A stretch of DNA of 16,091 nucleotides from DATDYW01 sp036516995 (lineage in GTDB: Bacteria > Patescibacteriota > Minisyncoccia > Phycocordibacterales > JAACPR01), in the NCBI GenBank assembly GCA_036516995.1, contig DATDYW010000033.1, positions 1-16,091 of the forward strand, given 5' to 3'. Position numbers and translations under genes: made by a program. The first letter of the stretch is position 1. Each line of letters starts with the position of its first letter. The notes under the pieces were generated by a model that did not search any database, was not told the origin of the DNA, and worked only from the letters and a program-made list of their open reading frames with translations. Of the stretch, positions 1 through 5,412 are shown one piece after another.

Positions 1-28
1 GCACCTGCGGCTGTACAGCCACAGGTGC
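1..28. repeat. 28-nt near-perfect palindrome at window edge
   Basis: Bases 1-28 form a palindrome with one mismatch (8 against 21); the centre GGCTGTACAGCC is a perfect 12-bp palindrome and the outer arms are GCACCTG/CAGGTGC. It lies 36 bases past the mnmA stop on the minus strand. It could act as the stem of an mnmA terminator, but any T-run would be outside the window. It may instead be another dispersed palindromic element, and it may extend left of base 1. Confidence 0.55.
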
Positions 29-53
29 GCGGGCAGCGGCGACCCATTCACGT

Positions 54-91
54 CGGCGCAAACTCAGCGTACGTACGCTGAGTTTGCGCCG
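54..91. repeat. 38-bp perfect palindrome spanning the mnmA stop (element copy 1)
   Basis: Positions 54-91 read identically on both strands, with centre GTAC|GTAC. The element supplies the last residues of MnmA (ANSAYVR) and its TGA stop (66-64). It shares a 30-nt core (GCAAAC...GTTTGC) with the palindrome at 766-809: 27 of 30 bases agree, and two of the three differences form a compensated T-A to C-G pair. This shows a mobile or dispersed palindromic family rather than a simple terminator. Confidence 0.8.
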
Positions 92-1209
92 GAAGCCGAT
101 TCGATGTCTCCCCCGCCGAGGCACTCGTCGTCTGCCGAGTAGAGGACCGCAGACTGTCCCGCGGCAACCGGAACCGGGCACGAGGCGAGCTCGATTCTTT
201 CGGGGAAGTTTGCAGAGAGAACTCGGAGTGGCTCGCCCCGGTAGCGGACGAGGCACGTGGCCGCTCCGGCGAAGGCGCCGAGACGAGTTTCGGAGCTGCG
301 GCTAAGGACGAGCGTGGCCGGGCTATCAGAAATTTGTGGCGGTTTCCCAGAAACGGTAACGGTGCCGCGGGCCGCATCAATTCTTGTGACGAACAGCGCC
401 GCGCCGCGGAGCGTCGGCTCAGAAATATCGAAGCCAGCACGCTCCCCGGGGGTGTAGAGGACGGCGCCGTCGTGCCGGCCCACCTCTCTCCCGCGCTCGT
501 CGAGCACCGCGCCGGCCGCGGGTTTCAGCTCGTGCCGGAGGAAGTCTTTCAGGTCGAGCTCGCCGACGAAGCACAGCCCTTGGCTATCGGGTTTCTCGGC
601 ATTGGGCAATTTGAACTCGCGCGCGAGCCGGCGAACCTCGCGCTTCTCGAGGCTGCCGAGCGGAAAGAGCGTCCGCGCGAGATCGCTCTGGGTGAGAGTC
701 CAGAGGAAGTAGCTCTGATCTTTCGACGTATCGACACCGCGCCGCAGACGAAATTGAGAATTATTCTCCGCCGCAAACCCAGAGTACGTACGCTGGGTTT
801 GCGGCGGAGCCGGTTTAGGTGAGGTCTCGATGCGGGCGTAGTGCCCGGTGGCGAGGAACTCTGCGCCGAGAGCGCGGGCGGCATCGGCGAGGAGGCCGAA
901 CTTGATTCGTCGGTTGCACCAGACGTCGGGGTTGGGCGTGCGGCCGAGACGGTAGGCGGCGAGCATCGGGCGCACCACCTCCCGCTCGTAGGCATCACCC
1001 AAATCAATTTCGCGAAAAGGAATTCGCAGGTGAGCCGCCACGCGCGCGGCGTCGTCTGCCTCCCGCCGCCAGTCGCACGGAATTCCCGGCGCGCTCCAGC
1101 CGCGGGCGAAAAGTCCAATCACGGCGTGCCCCTCTTTTTTCAGCAGCGCCGCGGCCACCGCCGAGTCCACGCCGCCCGAGAGTGCCACCGCAATCTTCTT
1201 TCCCGTCAT
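64..1209 (-). CDS. mnmA: tRNA-specific 2-thiouridylase MnmA
   Basis: MnmA uses ATP and a relayed sulfur to make 2-thiouridine at wobble position 34 of tRNA-Lys, -Glu and -Gln. Visible motifs are the PP-loop SGGVDS (residues 11-16), NPDVWCN with the likely nucleophile Cys98, the DQSYFLW segment (164-170) typical of the family, and PDSQGLCFVGE with the persulfide Cys213. The C-terminal part ends in the usual CLGGG motif (363-367). At 381 aa it is somewhat longer than a typical bacterial MnmA of about 360. The excess is explained by two palindromic elements: residues about 134-148, between ATGHYARI and the RRGVDTSKDQSYF segment, and residues about 373-381 plus the stop. Both lie where insertion should be tolerated, so the enzyme is probably active. 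The start ATG is preceded by TAGATT at a 7-base spacing. It is divergent from the gene at 1265. Confidence 0.96.
   Translation of the reverse strand: MTGKKIAVALSGGVDSAVAAALLKKEGHAVIGLFARGWSAPGIPCDWRREADDAARVAAHLRIPFREIDLGDAYEREVVRPMLAAYRLGRTPNPDVWCNRRIKFGLLADAARALGAEFLATGHYARIETSPKPAPPQTQRTYSGFAAENNSQFRLRRGVDTSKDQSYFLWTLTQSDLARTLFPLGSLEKREVRRLAREFKLPNAEKPDSQGLCFVGELDLKDFLRHELKPAAGAVLDERGREVGRHDGAVLYTPGERAGFDISEPTLRGAALFVTRIDAARGTVTVSGKPPQISDSPATLVLSRSSETRLGAFAGAATCLVRYRGEPLRVLSANFPERIELASCPVPVAAGQSAVLYSADDECLGGGDIESASGANSAYVR
766..809. repeat. 44-bp palindrome inserted in frame in mnmA (element copy 2)
   Basis: Positions 766-809 pair end to end around the centre 787/788 with one mismatch (783 against 792). 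The 30-nt core matches the copy at 54-91, while the outer arms differ (CTCCGCC against CGGC). In MnmA it encodes about residues 134-148 (PAPPQTQRTYSGFAAE region) within a loop between conserved blocks and keeps the frame open. This resembles, by analogy only, the Rickettsia palindromic elements that insert in frame into proteins. Confidence 0.8.
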
Positions 1210-1216
1210 ATCGGCG

Positions 1217-1225
1217 AATCTAGCA
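1217..1225 (-). promoter_or_regulatory. Extended -10 of mnmA
   Basis: Read on the minus strand the site is TGC-TAGATT, followed by 7 bases and the mnmA ATG. No convincing -35 is seen; the TGN extension may compensate. The spacing puts the expected transcription start at the start codon, so the mRNA would be leaderless. No Shine-Dalgarno sequence is seen. Confidence 0.5.
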
Positions 1226-1264
1226 CGCTTGCGCTGGCAACCGCACGGCGCTAAGCATTAGCCT

Positions 1265-1852
1265 ATGAGTTCTTCTCAGTCGGTCACCTACTACGGCTGC
1301 ACCTACGTCATCGATTCGTTCCTGAATCGGCTACCTGTCTCGGGCCGCAACACCCACTCGCCGCACGTCGTCGTGTTTCGGGTCACCTCCTCTATGCCGC
1401 TCGCCAAGGATGACGAGTTCCTAGCAGCGCCGGGCCTGCGTCCGTTCCGAGTCCTGCGCGTGCTGCCTTTTCCGGCGGGCACGCTGCCGGGCGGCGTGGC
1501 AGCCGTTGTCAGGTTCTACGACGTGCCGCTCGACGGCGTCGACGTGGCGCTCAGCATGATCTGCGCCAGCGGCGCGGTGCAGTGGCCCCGGCCGGGTTTC
1601 TGGCGGCTCGTGGGCCAGGCGCTCTTCGGTCTCCAGCCGCTCCAGCCAAACCCCGCCATGCTCAAGGCGGTCGCAGAGCGCGAGGCGATCCGAATCTCGG
1701 CAGAGGTCGACACGTTCCTGCGGGAGCTGCAGCCCGAGTGGCTGCACGCCTCGCCGCTCGCGCCGCTCGCCGACGCCATTATCGCCACGCTGTTCAGGCC
1801 CGCGCCCGGCCACAGCTGGGCCGAGTGCGACAAAGTCACCGCCGAGCCCTAG
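1265..1852 (+). CDS. Hypothetical protein, 195 aa
   Basis: I do not recognise a family. The reading frame opens with ATG at 1265, 55 bases from the divergent mnmA start, and ends inside a strong terminator, which supports a real single-gene unit. The protein looks soluble and globular: no signal peptide or clear membrane helix. The N-terminal half is beta-rich and hydrophobic (YYGCTYVIDSF, HVVVFRV), with a middle GGVAAVVRFYDVPLDGVDVALS. The C-terminal half looks helical (MLKAVAEREAIRISAEVDTFLRELQ). Codon use is GC-rich like its neighbours. No promoter hexamer at the 6-7 base spacing seen for other genes is obvious here. Confidence 0.7.
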   Translation: MSSSQSVTYYGCTYVIDSFLNRLPVSGRNTHSPHVVVFRVTSSMPLAKDDEFLAAPGLRPFRVLRVLPFPAGTLPGGVAAVVRFYDVPLDGVDVALSMICASGAVQWPRPGFWRLVGQALFGLQPLQPNPAMLKAVAEREAIRISAEVDTFLRELQPEWLHASPLAPLADAIIATLFRPAPGHSWAECDKVTAEP

Positions 1853-1870
1853 CTCGGTGGTTTTTCTTTT
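1838..1870 (+). terminator. Rho-independent terminator of the 1265 gene
   Basis: A 9-bp stem (ACCGCCGAG / CTCGGTGGT, one G-T pair) with a 6-base loop contains the TAG stop at 1850-1852. The T-rich tract TTTTTTCTTTT follows (1861 onward). It ends the plus-strand gene before it meets the convergent mltG. Confidence 0.85.
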
Positions 1871-1883
1871 CTGATTTTCCTAC

Positions 1884-1911
1884 TCAGCCTTCAGCCTTCA
1901 GCTTTCGCCCT
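1884..1911. repeat. Short 7-bp tandem repeat (TCAGCCT)
   Basis: Two exact units TCAGCCT (1884-1897), one variant TCAGCTT (1898-1904) and a degenerate unit TCGCCCT (1905-1911) run straight into the mltG stop codon (1912-1910). The unit differs from the AAGTAAC-type arrays elsewhere, but the 7-bp period is the same. Confidence 0.6.
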
Positions 1912-2872
1912 ACAAATACTTCTCCCGATTCACCTGGTGCTCCGCGAACGTTTTTGCGAAGTGCATCTCGCCGTCGCGGCCGGAGAGGAAGTAGCGGTAG
2001 CCGTCCACCTCCGGGTGGAGCGTCGCATCGAGTGCCGCCAGCCCAGGGTTTCCTATTGGCGAGGGCGGCAGGCCGGTGCGGGTGTAGGTGTTGAAGGGGC
2101 CGTCCCTGGCGAGATCCTCCTTCGTGAGTTCCCTCGTTGATTTCCCTATCGCGAAGACGAACGGCGCGTCTACCTGCAGCGCCATCCCGTCGTCGAGCCG
2201 TCGCCAGAGGATGCCCGCGACGATTGCCCGCGACTCCGCGGTGGCCTCGCGCTCGACGATCGAAGCCATCGTCACAATCTCGGCGAGGCTGCGGCCGGAG
2301 GCGGCGACGTCCAGTCGCAGCGCCTCGAGCTTGTGGCGGAAGTTGCCGCGCAGCTGCTCGGCGACCGCCTCGGCCGTGGCGCTCGGATCGAGGTGGTAGG
2401 TGTCGGGGAAGAGGTAGCCCTCCTCGCCCTCGGTGCTCTGGAGGAAGCCGGCGGCAGAGAAGCGCGGCAGCGCCGCGACGAGGATCGCCGACATCTCCTT
2501 CCGGCTGAGCCCCTCCGGCAGCGTGACCAGGACGGTGGCGCGGGTGTCGCCCTCGCGCAGCCGGCGCACCACCGATGGCAGGCTCTCCGCCCGCTCGAAG
2601 ATGTAGGTGCCGGCGTCGAGCGACGACTCGGCGCCGGCGAGCGCCACCGCTACCGCGAACGCAGACCGAGAGCGCACGGCCCCGGCCGCGGCGAGAATCT
2701 CGCCGATGTCCCTCACCGAGCTGCCCGAGGGAATCTCCACGGTAACCGCTGCCTGCCCCCAGGGCGGCAGCGAGGCGTACGCCTGCGCCAGGGTCGCGGC
2801 GAGCACGACCACCACGACAGAGAGCGCCACGGTGCGGCGGGCGCCGTCGGCGTAGCGAAAAATGTCTGGCAC
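1910..2872 (-). CDS. mltG: Endolytic murein transglycosylase MltG (YceG family)
   Basis: MltG cleaves nascent glycan strands at the outer face of the cytoplasmic membrane and limits strand length. The 320-aa protein has an N-terminal cytoplasmic tip and one membrane helix (about 14-33). A LysM-like/YceG N-terminal part follows (about 43-110: VTVEIPSGSSVRDIGEIL), then the catalytic domain: TLPEGLSRKEMSAIL (117-131), EGYLFPDTYH (151-160) and ASIVEREA (203-210). Glu209 aligns with catalytic Glu218 of E. coli MltG. The C-terminal motifs NTYTRTGLPPSPIGNPG and YRYFLSGRDGEMHFAKTFAEH are present. The start is GTG, 19 bases after the stop of the upstream gene, so the two are probably co-transcribed; no earlier in-frame start fits. 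The stop abuts a 7-bp tandem repeat. A second, more divergent paralogue lies at 10395-11339. Confidence 0.95.
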   Translation of the reverse strand: MPDIFRYADGARRTVALSVVVVVLAATLAQAYASLPPWGQAAVTVEIPSGSSVRDIGEILAAAGAVRSRSAFAVAVALAGAESSLDAGTYIFERAESLPSVVRRLREGDTRATVLVTLPEGLSRKEMSAILVAALPRFSAAGFLQSTEGEEGYLFPDTYHLDPSATAEAVAEQLRGNFRHKLEALRLDVAASGRSLAEIVTMASIVEREATAESRAIVAGILWRRLDDGMALQVDAPFVFAIGKSTRELTKEDLARDGPFNTYTRTGLPPSPIGNPGLAALDATLHPEVDGYRYFLSGRDGEMHFAKTFAEHQVNREKYL

Positions 2873-2891
2873 CTCGGTAGCGTTGAATCCT

Positions 2892-4106
2892 CTAAACGGG
2901 CAGGTTTGAGGGCGGCTCGCCGCGCTTCGAGTCGACGCGGCCGAAGGTCGGCGCGCTGGCGGCGGAAGACGGCAGGTGGAAAATCGTCGCCAGCTCCTCG
3001 GTGTTGAGCACGAAGGTCTTGTGCTTGTCCTCGCCGAAGTAGGCCCGCGCCCTGTAGAGCTCGAGGTACTTCCTCTTTTTCTTGGCTAGCTTCTTGCCGC
3101 GCCAGTCCTGCCACGGGTAGTCGAAGGAGGTGGCGGCGCCGTCGGCACCCTTGAAGCCATTCAATTCACCAGAGTTGTATTGGCGGAACGCTCCAGAGAG
3201 TCCGGCCCGAGTTAGCCCTTTCTCCCCGTCGAGGGCGTCTGTTGGATAAATTGCCATCGTGCGAATGCCGACATCAAAACCGTACTTTGATACGGAGCGC
3301 TCGAGCGCCTCGATGACCTTCTCCTTACCCTTGGTGAGCTTCATATCTTTCTTCTCGCCAATTTCCATGATGCTTTCCTCGCGAATCTTTTTGATTTCCG
3401 TCTTGGCCGCCTCCTTCCAGGAATCAACTTTCTTGAGCCACGACTTCGGGTCGGTCGCGTCTTTCTTGTGCGCGCGGAGAATAATCTGAATCCAGGCCTG
3501 GTGGCCGCGCGGCACCGAGCCCATGAACTCGACGACTGGCGCGATGGGATCAATCTGCACCTCTGGCTCGACGTCGCCGACGAGGCCGTAGTCGATGTAC
3601 GTTTTGATCGGGTACGGGTCGGGTTTCTCGAGCACCAGCCGGCTGCCGAACAGGTCGTACTTATCTTCCTGGTAGAAGACGTCGTCGACGTAGTCGGAGT
3701 CCGGCCGTACCTCGGCGCCCGGGTACTGGGCGTAGAGCTGGGCCTCAATGAGCTTGGAGAGATTCTCTGGCGTGTAGATGTAGAAGCGGACGTCGCCGCT
3801 AACGGAAACAATTTCCAGCGAAAAGTACGGGCGCGACTTTCCCTTCCAGTAGAGGTCGTACCAGTTGCCCTCGCCGCCCGTCTGGTAGAGGGTCGTCAGG
3901 AACACCTCCATCGCCGCCGGCGTCTTGAGGACCTCGCGCGGCGGCACCAGCCGGAGCAGGACGTACCTCTGCGAGGCGGCGAACTTGCCCCGGACGTACT
4001 CGAGCCAGGTCTCCCACAGGAACGCGGCGGCGGCGAGCGCCGCGACGAACGGCAGCAGCAGCCAGGCGTAGTGGATTGCCGCGGCAGAGAGAGCGTCGGG
4101 GGTCAC
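2892..4106 (-). CDS. Membrane-anchored conserved CPR protein (DUF8128-like)
   Basis: The 404-aa protein has one N-terminal membrane helix (about residues 14-31) and then a large, mostly cytoplasmic region. Recognisable blocks are VPPREVLKTPAAMEVFLTTLYQ, GEGNWYDLYWKGKSRPYFSLE, FYIYTPENLSKLIEAQLYAQYPGAEV, a long charged helical stretch (about 215-265) and a C-terminal FVLNTEELATIFHLPS. I recall these blocks from a family widespread in CPR genomes (DUF8128) and often found near HerA/VirB4-like ATPases; no such ATPase is visible here. The name is from memory, not a search, and function is unknown. Start choice: an upstream TTG at 4145 lies inside a repeat array, whereas GTG at 4106 follows a perfect TATAAT at 7 bases, so I choose GTG. 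mltG follows 19 bases downstream. Confidence 0.85.
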   Translation of the reverse strand: MTPDALSAAAIHYAWLLLPFVAALAAAAFLWETWLEYVRGKFAASQRYVLLRLVPPREVLKTPAAMEVFLTTLYQTGGEGNWYDLYWKGKSRPYFSLEIVSVSGDVRFYIYTPENLSKLIEAQLYAQYPGAEVRPDSDYVDDVFYQEDKYDLFGSRLVLEKPDPYPIKTYIDYGLVGDVEPEVQIDPIAPVVEFMGSVPRGHQAWIQIILRAHKKDATDPKSWLKKVDSWKEAAKTEIKKIREESIMEIGEKKDMKLTKGKEKVIEALERSVSKYGFDVGIRTMAIYPTDALDGEKGLTRAGLSGAFRQYNSGELNGFKGADGAATSFDYPWQDWRGKKLAKKKRKYLELYRARAYFGEDKHKTFVLNTEELATIFHLPSSAASAPTFGRVDSKRGEPPSNLPV

Positions 4107-4113
4107 GGGGCGA

Positions 4114-4119
4114 ATTATA
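4114..4119 (-). promoter_or_regulatory. Consensus -10 box (TATAAT) of the 2892-4106 gene
   Basis: TATAAT on the minus strand ends 7 bases before the GTG at 4106, giving an expected leaderless transcript. The -35 position falls inside the 7-bp repeat array (TTACTT at 17 bases), so the array may supply the upstream promoter half. This site decides the start codon. Confidence 0.6.
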
Positions 4120-4122
4120 GCG

Positions 4123-4203
4123 AAGTAACAAGTAATAAGTAACAAGTAACAAGTAACAGGTAACAGGTAACAGGTAACAGGTAACAGGTAACAAGTAACA
4201 AGT
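4123..4203. repeat. 7-bp tandem repeat array, left arm (AAGTAAC / AGGTAAC)
   Basis: Eleven consecutive 7-mers run from 4123 to 4199: three end copies and one variant of the AAGTAAC type, a middle block of five AGGTAAC, and flanking AAGTAAC units, then a partial AAGT. Only positions 2 and 7 of the unit vary. It lies in the gap between the HARE-HTH gene and the membrane-protein gene, directly upstream of the latter's -10 box. Three units make 21 bases, so the array reads as a 7-residue repeat on the minus strand, but no gene is supported there. Confidence 0.9.
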
Positions 4204-4235
4204 TCGGAGGGACCCCGCTGCGTGAGTCCTTTCTT

Positions 4236-4274
4236 CTTGTTACTTGTTACTTGTTACTTGTTACTTGTTACTTG
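4236..4274. repeat. 7-bp tandem repeat array, right arm (inverted: CTTGTTA)
   Basis: Five exact CTTGTTA units (4236-4270) plus a partial CTTG are the reverse complement of the AAGTAAC array at 4123-4203. The two arms are separated by 32 bases that themselves contain a short inverted pair (AGGGAC / GTCCTT). Transcribed, the whole 4123-4274 block could fold into a long hairpin. It starts 19 bases after the end of the HARE-HTH gene and may work as a terminator or transcript-end structure. Confidence 0.9.
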
Positions 4275-4292
4275 ATTCTCTCCCACTTCGCC

Positions 4293-5339
4293 TTACACCG
4301 CCACCGGCGCGTACCGCCCGTCCTTGCCGCGCCGGAAGTAGCGCTGGTTCTGGAGGTTCACCAGCACGGTGTTCTCCTTGACGTAGCGCTCCTTGAGCAC
4401 CTTCTCGACGACCTCGTCCTTGGTCAGCGGGCCGCTCTTCCGGAGCACCTCGCGGATGACGTCGCGGACGACGCCCGAGAGGTAGCCCCACTCGGCGAGC
4501 GCGTAGAGGCCGCGGCCGACGAGCACGAAGCGCTTGTCCTTGATCAGCTCGTTGTGGGTGGTGGCGACGTGGGCCTTCTTGCCGAAGGTTTTCTCGATGG
4601 CCTTGGCGACCTCGCGGAAGTGCATCGGCGAGCCGTGCCTGCGAATCACCAGGTAGGCGTAGTCGCGCACACCCTTCACCGAGACGTTCGGGGAATCGGA
4701 GCGGCCCCACTCGCCGAGCGGGTTGCAGCCGATGCGCTTGGAGACGCACAGCCAGTTGCGCATCACCTCGGGGCGGCGGTAGCTCGACGGCACGCCGGCC
4801 AGGTGGCCGGCGAACGTCGCGAGCATCTTCTCCTCCGGGACGAGGTCGTGCTCGCCGAGGGCGGTGTGCAGCTTGTCGAGCGACTCGTGGACGGCGTCCG
4901 CGAGCTTCCGGTTGGTGGTCCAGCGCGGCTGGAAGCGGTCGGACTCCTTCAGCCGCTGGAACGGATCGGCGACGGTCAGAAGAAAGTAAATGGCGTTCTG
5001 GACGGAGTCCTGCTTCGCCAGGCAGGTCAGCAGCTCGCGCTCGGCGACGATGCCGCCCATCGTGTCGACGGCGCGCTCGAGCTCCTCGAGGTAGGGGCCG
5101 ACGGCCTTGTACTCGTCGGAGCGGCGGATGGTCGAGAGGCCGTGCTCCTCGATCTGGCGGACGCGCTCGCGGGTGATGCCGTAGGACACGCCGATAGCCT
5201 CGAGCGTTTCGCTCTCGGCGTCGTCCCCCAGGCCGAAGCGGCGGACGAGGACGTCGCGGGAGCGGTCCGTGACCGCCTTCAGGAGGCGGGCGACGACCTG
5301 CTTGGGCTTGAAGGCCAGGGACACGGTCTGGGTAGCCAT
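4293..5339 (-). CDS. Sigma-region-4-like and HARE-HTH DNA-binding protein
   Basis: This 348-aa protein is likely transcription related. The N-terminus carries a sigma70 region-4-like helix-turn-helix (about 22-73), with TLEAIGVSYGITRERVRQIE at 45-64, the classic RERVRQIE recognition helix. A middle helical region (about 80-215) has no motif I know. The segment about 225-285 (YLVIRRHGSPMHFREVAKAIE ... GRGLYALAEWG) matches the HARE-HTH fold also found in the RNA polymerase delta subunit. A further winged-helix-like part follows (about 287-345). This architecture is common in Parcubacteria. There is no sigma region 2, so it is not a complete sigma factor; it could bind RNA polymerase or promoter DNA as a regulator. 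It lies 73 bases downstream of leuS, with its own likely promoter in the gap. Confidence 0.88.
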   Translation of the reverse strand: MATQTVSLAFKPKQVVARLLKAVTDRSRDVLVRRFGLGDDAESETLEAIGVSYGITRERVRQIEEHGLSTIRRSDEYKAVGPYLEELERAVDTMGGIVAERELLTCLAKQDSVQNAIYFLLTVADPFQRLKESDRFQPRWTTNRKLADAVHESLDKLHTALGEHDLVPEEKMLATFAGHLAGVPSSYRRPEVMRNWLCVSKRIGCNPLGEWGRSDSPNVSVKGVRDYAYLVIRRHGSPMHFREVAKAIEKTFGKKAHVATTHNELIKDKRFVLVGRGLYALAEWGYLSGVVRDVIREVLRKSGPLTKDEVVEKVLKERYVKENTVLVNLQNQRYFRRGKDGRYAPVAV

Positions 5340-5364
5340 AGGTTTCGGTTAAATAAGCTGCCGC

Positions 5365-5393
5365 AAACTAACAGTCAGGCGTGGTGTAGTCAA
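5365..5393 (-). promoter_or_regulatory. Promoter of the HARE-HTH gene
   Basis: On the minus strand TTGACT (5393-5388) is followed, after exactly 17 bases, by TAGTTT (5370-5365) preceded by TGT, an extended -10. The start codon is 25 bases further on, giving a short leader of about 18 bases with no Shine-Dalgarno sequence. This gene therefore breaks the 7-base spacing rule of its neighbours. The -35 begins 20 bases after the leuS stop. Confidence 0.55.
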
Positions 5394-5412
5394 GCGGAGG
5401 GTAGGGTGGCTG

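Noticed and set aside
3468..4142. Plus-strand open frame opposite the membrane-protein gene
   Set aside because: The product has no domain character and is explained as a mirror of the real minus-strand gene.
4107..4145. TTG start at 4145 for the membrane-protein gene
   Set aside because: It would encode the first residues from the 7-bp repeat array and overlap the TATAAT box; GTG at 4106 fits better.
4123..4274. Possible CRISPR array
   Set aside because: The units are 7 bp and directly adjacent without spacers, and no cas gene is present.
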